Positions 46,309 to 55,445 of a stretch of 64,000 bases of DNA are shown here, one piece after another. Origin of the DNA: JANXZS01 sp963797255 (GTDB lineage: Bacteria > Acidobacteriota > Terriglobia > Terriglobales > Acidobacteriaceae); the NCBI GenBank assembly GCA_963797255.1, contig CAWCOV010000012.1:434001-498000 (forward strand), read 5' to 3'. Each line of letters begins with the position of its first letter. Within the stretch, counting starts at the first letter, position 1. Position numbers and translations under genes: made by a program. The notes beneath the pieces were generated by a model. That model had not been told where the DNA came from, did no database searches, and worked only from the letters and a program-made list of their open reading frames with translations.

Positions 46309-48051
46309 ATGGCAAATGCATCGGACGTGCTGGTTAATCGCTTGATAGCGTGGGGCGTGGATACGATCTTCGGACTGCCCGGGGACGGAATTAATGGAGT
46401 GTTCGAAGCGCTGCGGACTCGAAAAGACGAGATTCGGTTCATCCACGTGCGGCACGAAGAAGCGGCAGCTTTTATGGCGTGCGCATACGCCAAGTTTACT
46501 GGTCGGCTTGGTGTGTGCATCGCGACGTCAGGACCGGGAGGGATTCATCTTCTCAACGGACTCTATGACGCCAGGATGGACCACGCGCCCGTGCTCGCTA
46601 TCACCGGCCTGCAGCACAGCGACTTGATTGGAACATTCACGCAGCAGGATGTTGCTCTGGATAAGCTGTTCGTGGATGTCTCGATTTATAACGAGCGCGT
46701 GATGAATGGTGCGCACATGGAGAGTGTCGCCGATCTCGCGATCCGTTCCGCACTCACGCAGCGCGGTGTGGCGCACCTTACGATTCCCGTCGATGTGCAA
46801 ACGCAGGAAGTGAAGAAGGGTAGGTCGCCTCGCAACCCTGTTCACCACACCTCTTCGCACGTTGCTTACAGCGCAGCAATTCCAGCACGCGGCGAGTTAG
46901 AGAAAGCTGCGGGGATCCTGAATGCGGGTCGCAAGATCGCGATTCTGGCAGGGCAGGGAGCTTTACACGCGACCGCCGAGTTGGAGCAAACCGCCGAAGT
47001 GCTGGGTGCACCAATCATCAAGGCTCTCCTCGGAAAGGCATCCGTCCCGGACGATAGTCCTTACACAACCGGCGGAATTGGACTTTTGGGTACCGAGCCT
47101 TCACAAGACGCAATCGAGGGTTGCGACACCCTGTTCATGATCGGTACTTCCTTTCCCTACATCGAATTCCTGCCAGAGCCCGGGTCGATCGAGTGCGTGC
47201 AGATCGATATCGATCCGCAGAGAATCAGCCTGCGGCATCCAGCAGATGCTGCGCTGATCGGCGATGCGAAAACATGCCTGCAGGCTCTGCTTCCGATACT
47301 GAAAAAGCACGACAGAAAATTCCTTGAGAAGGCGCAAAAAGGAAAAGCCGAGTGGACAAAGCTGATGGAGGAGCGGGGAACCCGCGACGATAAGCCGATG
47401 AAGCCCCAGGTGGTTGGATGGGAACTGGGCAAGCAGATTCCGGCCAATGCCATCGTGACCTCTGACTCCGGCACGATCACTACGTGGTGGGCGCGGTATG
47501 TGCCCGCTCTCCGCGGACAAATGCACAGTTGCTCCGGCAACCTGGCAAGCATGGCCTGCGGATTGCCTTATGCGATTGCCGCGGCTGTGGCGTATCCCGA
47601 GCGGCCTGTCTACTGCATAATCGGCGATGGCGGTCTCAGCATGCTGATGGGCGAACTGATCACCATCGCCGCTTACAGGCTCAACATCAAAATCATCGTG
47701 ATCAAGAACAATACCCTGGGCCAGATCAAGTGGGAGCAAATGGTTTTTCTCGGCAATCCCGAGTACGCATGCGATCTGTTTCCGGCGGACTATGCTGCCA
47801 TCGCACGAGGGTGTGGAATCGAGGCGTTCACAATCGACGACGCTGCCCGGTGCAGAGAGCAGTTGCAGGCGTTGAGCAGGCCGGGAGCAATGTTGGTTGA
47901 GGCGGTGGTCGATCCGTTCACACCGCCCATGCCGGCCAAAGTTAAAGCATCGCAAGCCGCCAAGTTCGCCGAATCGCTAATTCGAGGAGAACCCAATCGC
48001 AGCAGAATTGCGCTCACCAGCATGCACGACACCGTTCGCGAACTGGTGTAG
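46309..48051 (+). CDS. Thiamine-diphosphate-dependent enzyme, pyruvate oxidase/acetolactate synthase family
   Basis: 580 residues from the ATG at 46309, which follows GGGGAG by 6 bases. Three-domain POX/AHAS layout: N-terminal domain with the cofactor-activating Glu in HVRHEEAAAFMACAYAKFTG, middle FAD/UDP-binding-like domain, and C-terminal ThDP motif GDGGLSMLMGELITIA to IKNN. The sequence IFGLPGDGINGVFEALR and the ITGLQHSDLIGTFTQQDVAL stretch fit PoxB-type pyruvate oxidases (pyruvate to acetate and CO2) better than acetolactate synthase, but the reaction is not certain. It is divergent from DUF3175 and lies 103 bp before the first sodC. Confidence 0.85.
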   Translation: MANASDVLVNRLIAWGVDTIFGLPGDGINGVFEALRTRKDEIRFIHVRHEEAAAFMACAYAKFTGRLGVCIATSGPGGIHLLNGLYDARMDHAPVLAITGLQHSDLIGTFTQQDVALDKLFVDVSIYNERVMNGAHMESVADLAIRSALTQRGVAHLTIPVDVQTQEVKKGRSPRNPVHHTSSHVAYSAAIPARGELEKAAGILNAGRKIAILAGQGALHATAELEQTAEVLGAPIIKALLGKASVPDDSPYTTGGIGLLGTEPSQDAIEGCDTLFMIGTSFPYIEFLPEPGSIECVQIDIDPQRISLRHPADAALIGDAKTCLQALLPILKKHDRKFLEKAQKGKAEWTKLMEERGTRDDKPMKPQVVGWELGKQIPANAIVTSDSGTITTWWARYVPALRGQMHSCSGNLASMACGLPYAIAAAVAYPERPVYCIIGDGGLSMLMGELITIAAYRLNIKIIVIKNNTLGQIKWEQMVFLGNPEYACDLFPADYAAIARGCGIEAFTIDDAARCREQLQALSRPGAMLVEAVVDPFTPPMPAKVKASQAAKFAESLIRGEPNRSRIALTSMHDTVRELV

Positions 48052-48154
48052 CTGGTCAACTCAGAATTTGGCCGGAAATGAGACGAAGCCGGTGTAGTCG
48101 AGTATGCTAACAGCGCGGGGATGACCTGACGCATGCCCCAATGCGAGGAGACTC

Positions 48155-48685
48155 ATGAAACTGAACCTGTTAATCGCTGTTTCCGCCGCGGTCCTGCTGG
48201 CGCCGGCGGCGCTGCGCGCTGCTCCTAAGATGACAGTGAAAATTACGACAGCCGATGGCAAGGATGCAGGCACGGCAACCCTCGAGCAAAAGAAGGGCGA
48301 GGTTGCCTTCAAACTCGATCTGAAAAACCTGCCTCCCGGTCAACACGGAATCCATATCCATCAGACGGCGAAATGCGATCCGCCGGACTTCAAGACTGCG
48401 GGTGCCCACCTCAATCCCTCTATGAAGAAGCATGGCGTCAAGAATCCTGAAGGCCCGCACGAGGGCGACGTTCCCTTGAACCTGACGGTAGATGCGAAGG
48501 GGGAGGACAAAGTGTCGTTCGCGATGAAATCCGTCTCTTTGGAGCCCACTGCGCCAAATTCCCTACTGGCAAATGGGGGAACCGCAATCGTAATCCATGC
48601 CGATGCCGATGACATGATGACGGATCCCGCTGGCAAAGCAGGCGCCAGAATTGCCTGTGGCGTCATTGCTCCACCGGGTATGTAA
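48155..48685 (+). CDS. sodC: Periplasmic Cu/Zn superoxide dismutase, first copy
   Basis: 176 residues; GAGGAG precedes the ATG. A signal peptide (LIAVSAAVLLAPAALRA) is followed by the SodC barrel. All metal ligands are present: HGIHIH, AHLNPSMKKHG, GPHEGD (zinc Asp) and IVIHADADD. The disulfide cysteines in KCDPP and IACGVIAP and the active-site Arg in GARIACG are kept. It converts superoxide to peroxide and oxygen in the periplasm. A hairpin terminator follows, so the second copy has its own control. Confidence 0.93.
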   Translation: MKLNLLIAVSAAVLLAPAALRAAPKMTVKITTADGKDAGTATLEQKKGEVAFKLDLKNLPPGQHGIHIHQTAKCDPPDFKTAGAHLNPSMKKHGVKNPEGPHEGDVPLNLTVDAKGEDKVSFAMKSVSLEPTAPNSLLANGGTAIVIHADADDMMTDPAGKAGARIACGVIAPPGM

Positions 48686-48707
48686 ACAGATTTTCTGACT
48701 CAATATT

Positions 48708-48739
48708 GAATGGCTGCGAGTACGTTCGCAGCCATTCTT
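48708..48739 (+). terminator. Hairpin terminator after the first sodC
   Basis: A perfect 12 bp stem (GAATGGCTGCGA with TCGCAGCCATTC, loop GTACGT) starts 22 bases after the stop and is followed by only a short TTG, so the T-run is weak. The rest of the 320-base gap to the second sodC shows nothing else clear. Confidence 0.7.
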
Positions 48740-49006
48740 GTGCCCGCAGTTTGTGAAGCGAGTAAGGAACGGTGGCAATTTTCCAAAGCACGGGCACTTG
48801 ACCGGGGACGTGCATCCCTGACCACAATCTCAATAGGCAAAATCTCAAGGGGAAGGGGGAGAATCTTAGACGAACCGGCGAAAGAACTACACTCTTCAGG
48901 AAAAAGATAGAACTTCCAGCCTCGCAGATTCTAGTAAGCTTAGGGCCGACTGTCTAGTACAATAAATTCTCCAAGCATCCCATATTGCACCTGCCCCGAG
49001 GAATCC

Positions 49007-49540
49007 ATGAAGACCAGAATGGTTCTTGCCGTTCTTGTTGCTCCATTTGTGTTCTTGCCTGCTGCATCTTTTGCTGCCGCCCCCGGCCCGATCGTGACCG
49101 TGAAGGTAACGACTGCAGAAGGAAAAGATGCAGGAACCATCACTTTGACCGATAAAAAGGGTGCGGTAGCTTTCAAGCTGGATTTAATGAACTTGCCTCC
49201 GGGTGAGCACGGCGTCCACATTCATAAAAACCCCAAGTGCGAACCGCCCGACTATGCAGCTTCCGGGCCACATTTCAATCCCACGGGCAAAGAACACGGC
49301 ATACATAATCCTAATGGCTTTCATGACGGCGATATACCGTTGAATCTAAAGGTCTCTGCGGACGGCACAGAGAAGAGTTCTTTCGTTGTAAAGACCATCT
49401 CTCTCGACCCAACCGCACCAAATTCCATCCTTGCCAATGGTGGAACCTCCATCGTCATCCATGCGGGACCGGATGACATGGAAACTGACCCCGGGGGAGA
49501 ATCCGGTAAGCGCATCGCCTGTGGAGTGATCGCCCCTTAA
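49007..49540 (+). CDS. sodC: Periplasmic Cu/Zn superoxide dismutase, second copy
   Basis: 177 residues; GAGGA precedes the ATG. Signal peptide (VLAVLVAPFVFLPAASFAA), then a SodC domain clearly homologous to the first copy through its whole length (LDLMNLPPGEHGVHIHKNPKCEPPDY, GPHFNP, GKEHG, GFHDGD, IVIHAGPDDMETDPGG, RIACGVIAP). All metal ligands and the disulfide are present, so both copies should be active. The two differ most in the signal peptide and the start of the barrel, as expected after an old tandem duplication. A strong terminator follows. Confidence 0.93.
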   Translation: MKTRMVLAVLVAPFVFLPAASFAAAPGPIVTVKVTTAEGKDAGTITLTDKKGAVAFKLDLMNLPPGEHGVHIHKNPKCEPPDYAASGPHFNPTGKEHGIHNPNGFHDGDIPLNLKVSADGTEKSSFVVKTISLDPTAPNSILANGGTSIVIHAGPDDMETDPGGESGKRIACGVIAP

Positions 49541-49568
49541 CCATTTGGGGGAGTGCAGATCGATCTCG

Positions 49569-49604
49569 AAAAGGCCGCAGGGGTGCTCACCTTGCGGCCT
49601 TTTT
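49569..49604 (+). terminator. Intrinsic terminator after the second sodC
   Basis: AAAAGGCCGCAGG pairs with CCTTGCGGCCTTTT (one mismatch) around a 7-base loop and runs into TTTT. It begins 29 bases after the stop and may also serve the convergent NlpE-like gene ending at 49627. Confidence 0.9.
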
Positions 49605-49626
49605 AGTGCTTTTGAGCGGCCATTCT

Positions 49627-50091
49627 TTACGGGGTGTTGGCTACACGCTTCAAGTTGAGGTTGTACGGCGAGTTAACTACCTGCTTGTCCCGATCAAGTT
49701 GTTTCAATGCGTCGGCGCTTAAGCGCAGGAAATTCTGCTCCTGTCCAGGCCTGTCCGGATTCAGTTGATAGATCGTGGCGGCTGGGCTCCCTGGCATTCC
49801 GTGGAGCACCGTCCAATTCCCATTGGTAACAAAGGGTTTGACATTCTTTCCTTGGTAGAGAAGTTCCATCCTGTAGGTGGTCTTGGTCAGGTCGTTCGCG
49901 CTTTGGGCATACAGGACGAGCTTCACGGTAATGCCAGGGCAATCAGCGCAAGGCATCGTTCCCACAAATGTTCCGAGAGTGTAGGAATGATTTGTCGCAT
50001 TGGTAGTGTGCGAAGGCGCCTGCGCACTGGAACTCGGTGTAAGAACCGAGAATGCGAGGAGCAAAGAGCCGATCAAAGGACGGAAGGACAT
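49627..50091 (-). CDS. NlpE N-terminal-like (copper resistance/envelope stress) protein
   Basis: 154 residues from the ATG at 50091 (GGGG about 10 bases upstream); the frame is open to 50193. A signal peptide (LIGSLLLAFSVLTPSSSAQA) without a lipobox leads to the NlpE-N motif GTFVGTMPCADCPGITVKLVLY with its CxxC pair, then YRMELLYQGKNVKPF and FLRLSADALKQLD. NlpE senses surface attachment, lipoprotein defects and copper in enterobacteria. Here the lack of a lipid anchor and the neighbouring sodC genes suggest a periplasmic copper or redox role. Confidence 0.78.
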   Translation of the reverse strand: MSFRPLIGSLLLAFSVLTPSSSAQAPSHTTNATNHSYTLGTFVGTMPCADCPGITVKLVLYAQSANDLTKTTYRMELLYQGKNVKPFVTNGNWTVLHGMPGSPAATIYQLNPDRPGQEQNFLRLSADALKQLDRDKQVVNSPYNLNLKRVANTP

Positions 50092-50385
50092 GTTTTGCGC
50101 CCCAAAGTGGAGAGTCAAACCCCACGTTCTGCGAGGGTAATTTGTAAGCAGTATCGCCGCAAGTGACGTCCGTTCGCTGGAAAGGTGCAACATCAGAGGT
50201 GTTCAGGAGCGGACAAAGAATGGCGACACTGGTCAGACTGTTCGCCTGCATTCGAGGTTCGTAGTTATTAAACCCAATGGATTCAATGATTAGAGGCGGC
50301 CTCGAAATGGCGCTAAACTTGCGACTCTAGCCAAGTTGGAACTCAAGAACCGGGATCGTCTTGGCCGATCCGTCAACTCGAGTGG

Positions 50386-52821
50386 ATGGGTGTTTACGTG
50401 CAAAAATTGATCCGGAATCTCCGCTACGGTTTGCGCATGCTGCGCAAGAATCCCGGCCTGACGGTCGCCGTGATCGCAACCCTGGCGATCGGAATTGGTG
50501 CTACGACTGCCATTTACACCGTGGTGTATGCCACTCTGCTGGCTCCACTGCCATTCCCGCAGCCCAACCAACTCGTTATCGTCTGGTCGAAGGTGCGTGG
50601 GCACAACAATCCCATGTCGGCAGGTGATTTTCTCGAGTGGCAGAAGCAGAACCGGACATTCGAACATATGTCGGCGATTACCGGTGGGTCGTTCAACGTT
50701 GCGGAAAAGGGCCAGCCGGAACTCATCAACGGCAGGAGAGCCACGCCCGGTCTCTACAACATGTTGGGAACGCCTTTTCTGCTGGGACGCGACTTTCTCC
50801 CGGAAGAAGGAGTGCCGGGCAAGGATCATGTAGTGATCCTGACCAACAAGCTCTGGAACAAGCTGGGAGGAAACCGCGACATTATTGGCCACACCATGCG
50901 CATCAATGGCCAGCCGCACACCGTAGTCGGTGTTCTTACCGCAGGCGTGGCGGATCGTTCGGACGCGCAATTGATTGCTCCGCTCGCCTTCACGCCGGAG
51001 CAGATCAACCACGATTATCACTGGCTGCTAACGATCGGACGATTGAAGCCCGGTGTGACCATCCAGCAGGCGCAGGCTGATATGAATGGGGTGACGGCGA
51101 ACATTGCCGCGGCCTTCCCGAAGACGAACAAGGGCTGGGGTGCAGGTGTAGATCCGTTCAAGAATGATTTCCTTCCCTCAGACCGCATTCACAACTTGTG
51201 GCTGCTGTTGGGCGCCGTGGGATTCGTGCTTCTGATCGCCTGCGTAAACATTGCGAACCTGCTGCTGGCAAAAGGTGCCTCGCGGCAAAAAGAGATCGCG
51301 ATCCGCGGCTCCATGGGAGCGGGTCGCAGCCAGGTGTTCATCCAGTTTTTAACGGAGAGCCTGGTTCTTGCGGTGGTTGGCGGTGGCTTGGGAATTGCTC
51401 TTGGAGCAGCTTTGTTGCGCGGTATTGTTGCCCTGATGCCTCCAGGGACGTTGCCGGATGAGGCGAATCTCCAACTCGATCCTGCGGTCCTCGCTGTGGC
51501 GGTAGGTGTAACCACGATTGCTGGACTCCTCTTCGGATGTGCGCCCGCATGGTACGCCTCCCGGGTAGATCCTGCGGAATCTCTGAAAGATGGCGGACGT
51601 TCCGGCACGAGCTCAGGCAGCCACAGATTACGGCGAGCGTTGATCGTGGGAGAGTTCTCTTTGGCCCTTGCTTTACTGGCTGGTGCAGGGCTGGCGATCC
51701 ACAGCTTTTGGAATTTGACGCAGATTGATCTCGGCGTGCGCACCGACCATGTGCTGACTTTTAGCCTGGAACAGCCGCAAGGACGGTTTGAAAATCGAGA
51801 TCAGATGAACGAATACAACCAGCAGATTCTGCGTGCCGTCAGCGCTGTGCCCGGCGTCTCGAATGCTGCAACGGTGACGGGCTTGCCGCTCAGAGGAACG
51901 AGTGACGGCATGCCTTTCACTCTGGTCGGCGGACCAACTTTCGCCGATCCCTCGCAGCGGCCAGGTGCAGGATTTCAATCCGTATCGCCCGGTTACTTCA
52001 AGACATTCGGAATCGGTGTTGTGAAAGGCAGATCCTTCAACGAGCAGGACACTGCGACCAGCCTGCATGTCGCGATGGTGAACGAGGAGTTTGTGCGGCA
52101 GCACCTGAAGGGTTTGAATCCCATAGGCCAGCGCCTGTCCATTGAGGAGATTATTCCCGGGCAGCCAAAACTAGGACCGGAGATTCAATGGGAGATTGTT
52201 GGAGTATTCCACAACGTAAGGGCAGGAGATTTTCGCGATGACTTTCCGGAGACCGACGTCCCCTTTACGCAATCCCTCTCACCCAACGTAAATATTGGAG
52301 TACGCACTGCAGAAGATCCAGCCACCATGTTGAAGGCGATAGCCGCTGCAGTTCACTCGGTAGATTCGCAGATTGCGCTGGGACACGTTCGCACCATGGA
52401 TGAAGTGAAAAATCAGTCCCTGGCGGACGATCGCTTCACGATGTTCCTCTACGCATGCTTTGCCGTGGTTGCGCTGGTGCTTGCGGCTGTAGGTATCTAC
52501 GGCCTGATGGCCTTCGCCGTGTCGCAACGTACCCAGGAAATCGGTTTGCGCATTGCCTTAGGTGCGAGCCAGCAGAATGTTATGAGCCTGATCATTCGCG
52601 AAGGGTCATTGCTGGCGTTGATTGGACTGGGAATCGGTGTTGCCGGTGCTGTGCTTGTCGGACGCACCATGCAGGCAACTCTCTATGGAGTGGGCTCGCT
52701 GGATATATCGGTGATCTTGTCGGTGGCAGTGCTCCTATTTTTGACTGCCCTGTTTGCGTCGTATCTTCCTGCGCGTCGTGCGGCATCGATTGATCCCATG
52801 GCTGCATTGCGCACTGACTAG
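50386..52821 (+). CDS. MacB/FtsX-type ABC transporter permease (acidobacterial large form)
   Basis: 811 residues with the double MacB_PCD-FtsX layout. There is an N-terminal helix (NPGLTVAVIATLAIGIGATTAIYTVV), then a periplasmic domain and three helices (GAVGFVLLIACVNIANLLLAKGASRQKEIAIRGSMGAGR). This is followed by a second helix, periplasmic domain and three C-terminal helices (VSQRTQEIGLRIALGASQQNV and the closing YLPARRAASIDPMAALR). It is mechanotransmission-type rather than channel-type. No ATPase is beside it, as is common for this family in Acidobacteria. GTG at 50398 is an alternative start. The substrate is unknown. The last 40 bp before the third acyltransferase suggest co-transcription with it. 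Confidence 0.9.
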   Translation: MGVYVQKLIRNLRYGLRMLRKNPGLTVAVIATLAIGIGATTAIYTVVYATLLAPLPFPQPNQLVIVWSKVRGHNNPMSAGDFLEWQKQNRTFEHMSAITGGSFNVAEKGQPELINGRRATPGLYNMLGTPFLLGRDFLPEEGVPGKDHVVILTNKLWNKLGGNRDIIGHTMRINGQPHTVVGVLTAGVADRSDAQLIAPLAFTPEQINHDYHWLLTIGRLKPGVTIQQAQADMNGVTANIAAAFPKTNKGWGAGVDPFKNDFLPSDRIHNLWLLLGAVGFVLLIACVNIANLLLAKGASRQKEIAIRGSMGAGRSQVFIQFLTESLVLAVVGGGLGIALGAALLRGIVALMPPGTLPDEANLQLDPAVLAVAVGVTTIAGLLFGCAPAWYASRVDPAESLKDGGRSGTSSGSHRLRRALIVGEFSLALALLAGAGLAIHSFWNLTQIDLGVRTDHVLTFSLEQPQGRFENRDQMNEYNQQILRAVSAVPGVSNAATVTGLPLRGTSDGMPFTLVGGPTFADPSQRPGAGFQSVSPGYFKTFGIGVVKGRSFNEQDTATSLHVAMVNEEFVRQHLKGLNPIGQRLSIEEIIPGQPKLGPEIQWEIVGVFHNVRAGDFRDDFPETDVPFTQSLSPNVNIGVRTAEDPATMLKAIAAAVHSVDSQIALGHVRTMDEVKNQSLADDRFTMFLYACFAVVALVLAAVGIYGLMAFAVSQRTQEIGLRIALGASQQNVMSLIIREGSLLALIGLGIGVAGAVLVGRTMQATLYGVGSLDISVILSVAVLLFLTALFASYLPARRAASIDPMAALRTD

Positions 52822-52862
52822 CCGCAGAAGGGAATTGGTGAGCCGTTGGTGCACAATGAGAC

Positions 52863-54050
52863 ATGGCGTCCACCGCGTCCACCATCCCTCTAAAAAGTTG
52901 GACGCGGCTCGACGGCGTCGATCTGCTCCGCGGCCTCGCCATCTTCTTCGTCCTGATGAACCACGTGAACATGCGTCTACTGTTTGCGCATGTGCCTTAC
53001 ACGCAAGGACTTCCCCGGCAACTGGTGCACACGCTGGTGTGGAATGGACAGCGCGGTGTCCAGATATTTTTCACGGTCTCAGGATTTCTGATCACATCCA
53101 CCACGTTGCGAAGATGGGGAAGTCTCTCGAATGTGAGTGTCCGCGACTTTTACCTCTTACGTTTTGCGAGAATTGCGCCGTTGTTGTTCTTGCTGCTGGC
53201 AATCCTCAGTGGACTTCATCTCGCAGGCGTTCCGAACTTCGTCGTCTCTCAAAAGACTGGGGGACTTAGCCGCGCCCTGATTGCAGCATTCACATTTCAT
53301 GTGAATGTATTGGAAGCTCGCCGTGGATATCTCCCGGCCAACTGGGATATCTTGTGGTCGCTCTCCGTGGAAGAAATGTTCTACCTTTTCTTCCCGTTGA
53401 TGTGCCGAACACTTGCTCGCGCCAAGCTTCTTATCCCGCTGCTGCTTCTCTTTGTTGTGCTCGGTCCAATCGGGCGTACGGTTCTTTCACACGGCAACGA
53501 AGTGTGGCAGGAGTACTCTTACCTCGGCGGAATGGATGCGATCGCGATTGGATGTCTTACCGCGATTCTGCTTGATAAACGCGAGCTCTCGAAAAGGGGT
53601 TCAAAGATATTCGCGGTCTGTGGAGCCGCCACACTTATTGTCCTGTTAGGATTTTCAACCTACGCTGACAGGCTGGGCCTTGGGCGAAGCGGATTGGACA
53701 TGTCGCTACTCGCCGTCGGTTCTGCAATGATGATCGTCGCTTCGGCCGCAACACTGTGGCGCAGTCCGCGAATATTCGAGCCGCTCCTGAGAATTGGTCA
53801 ACGCAGCTACGAGGTCTATCTCACCCACATGTTTGTGGTGTTCGTCATTTTCGGCTTCTTCGTGTCGCTGGGCAGTCCGCTCCACGCGGTGCCCGCGTTG
53901 TTTCTTTCAGTGATCATCGTGGCGGGCCTGCTGGGCGAAGTGGTGGCGAAATTCTACTCGGAGCCAATGAACCGAATGCTGCGCAGGCACTGTGGAGATG
54001 GGCCGGAAAAGCTCGGCTCGGTTATTGAATCCGCTCACCGAAAACAATAA
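52863..54050 (+). CDS. Acyltransferase 3 family membrane protein
   Basis: 395 residues with about ten helices. Family core: RLDGVDLLRGLAIFFVLMNH (catalytic-type His), RGVQIFFTVSGFLIT, the conserved Arg in LRFARIAPLL, and SLSVEEMFYLFFP. It is more distant from the tandem pair at 18-21 kb than they are from each other. It likely O-acetylates a surface glycan. It starts 41 bp after the MacB-type permease and converges on the GH5 gene with a 30 bp gap. Confidence 0.82.
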   Translation: MASTASTIPLKSWTRLDGVDLLRGLAIFFVLMNHVNMRLLFAHVPYTQGLPRQLVHTLVWNGQRGVQIFFTVSGFLITSTTLRRWGSLSNVSVRDFYLLRFARIAPLLFLLLAILSGLHLAGVPNFVVSQKTGGLSRALIAAFTFHVNVLEARRGYLPANWDILWSLSVEEMFYLFFPLMCRTLARAKLLIPLLLLFVVLGPIGRTVLSHGNEVWQEYSYLGGMDAIAIGCLTAILLDKRELSKRGSKIFAVCGAATLIVLLGFSTYADRLGLGRSGLDMSLLAVGSAMMIVASAATLWRSPRIFEPLLRIGQRSYEVYLTHMFVVFVIFGFFVSLGSPLHAVPALFLSVIIVAGLLGEVVAKFYSEPMNRMLRRHCGDGPEKLGSVIESAHRKQ

Positions 54051-54080
54051 TCGAGATGTTTCTCGCTCTCCCCCTATCCG

Positions 54081-55289
54081 TTATTTGCTGGGCACGCTCA
54101 GTCCAAGCGCCTTCAAGTATCCCGGATTTACGCGAGTATTCTCATACCGAATATTTTTGAGCAGGCCGTCAAGGGCAGCGCGGGAATGTTCCAGCGAAGG
54201 CCGGGCCGCTACAAGTTTTTCCGTATTGCCCATTCCATGGGACATCTTCGCGTAGGCGACGATCTCGTCCCAGTACGGCGGACGATCGAAGGTGACTGGG
54301 CAGGAGGTCTGGTCCATTTTCTTGTACGGCCAAAATGCCCATCCAATATTGTTCTTCTCCAGCAGAGCGACGAACTGGGCGATCCATTCATCCTTGTTTT
54401 CGCCGGACTCTCCCAACCAGATCGGTACGTTGTAACGCTCCCGATAGTCGACGTACGGCTGAATGGATTCCTGCAGCGGAGGCATCCAGTATTTGTGGAA
54501 GGTGTACATGCTGTTGGGATCGAATGGCTCACCGAGGATCGAAAAGTCGCTGTCCCAAACCGCGCCGGTAGGGATAATGACGTGGTTGGCATCCACTTCG
54601 CGAATAGCGTGTGTGATGCGCTTCATGAGTGGCTCAAGCTTGGGCTTGAGCACTGCGAGCGCCGGGTAGTGCGGGATGGGCTCGTTCAAAAGATCGTAGC
54701 CGAGGACGGTGGGATTGTCGTGGTAGTGATCCGCAACGCGCTGCCAGATGGCAATGGTCTTCTGTTGTTCGCCGGGACTGTCATAGAGCCAGGGATATCC
54801 CCAGCTGTCATCGATATTCGCGCCGGTCTGGCCTCCAGGAGCGCTGTGAAGATCGAAGATCACATAGAGCCCGGCTTGGTGGCTCCATTCAATGACACGA
54901 TCGAGCAGCGCGAATCCTTCGTCGTTGCCCGGCCCAAAGAATTTATGGTGAAGCGGAATGCGGATGGAGTTGAATCCCGCGCGATGGATCAGCTCGATAT
55001 CTTTCTGCGTGATGTATTGGTCGCGATACTCGTGCCAGAATTTTTGTGCCTCTTCAGGTCCGATCAGCTCATTGAAATAGGCTTCGATTTCGCGAGCTGA
55101 TTGAGGCCCGTCTTCGAATCGGAACATGTAGCCTTCATTCACCAGCCAATTGCCAAGGTTAATCCCGCGCAGCAGCAACGGCTTGCCTGTAGCATCAACA
55201 AGCTGTTTCCCATCGCGATGAACAAAACGGCTTTGCGCCTGCAAGCCGATACACCCAAGTAAAAGGACGAGATACAGAAGTTTACGCAC
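54081..55289 (-). CDS. Secreted GH5 family endoglucanase-like enzyme
   Basis: 402 residues starting at GTG with AAGGAG about 5 bases upstream. After the signal peptide (LLYLVLLLGCIGLQAQ) the GH5 barrel has LLLRGINLGNWLVNEGYMF, the acid/base Glu203 in YDLLNEP, and the nucleophile Glu294 in IWLGESGE. The LGNWLVNEGYM start is more like subfamilies acting on beta-1,3 or mixed glucans and exo-glucanases than typical cellulases, but substrate cannot be fixed. It adds to the polysaccharide-degrading set in this window. Confidence 0.9.
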   Translation of the reverse strand: MRKLLYLVLLLGCIGLQAQSRFVHRDGKQLVDATGKPLLLRGINLGNWLVNEGYMFRFEDGPQSAREIEAYFNELIGPEEAQKFWHEYRDQYITQKDIELIHRAGFNSIRIPLHHKFFGPGNDEGFALLDRVIEWSHQAGLYVIFDLHSAPGGQTGANIDDSWGYPWLYDSPGEQQKTIAIWQRVADHYHDNPTVLGYDLLNEPIPHYPALAVLKPKLEPLMKRITHAIREVDANHVIIPTGAVWDSDFSILGEPFDPNSMYTFHKYWMPPLQESIQPYVDYRERYNVPIWLGESGENKDEWIAQFVALLEKNNIGWAFWPYKKMDQTSCPVTFDRPPYWDEIVAYAKMSHGMGNTEKLVAARPSLEHSRAALDGLLKNIRYENTRVNPGYLKALGLSVPSK

Positions 55290-55445
55290 GACTCTCCTTC
55301 GAAATGCTGAAGACGTTCACCAATCTGAATTGTTTAACCGAGAAGCATACACCGCGAAGGGAAGTGGATTGAAGGATGTGAGTTTGGAGTGAGGCCGGTC
55401 ATCCCTCCTCGAGAATTAAAGAGAGAAGTTGTCGAGCACATGGCT

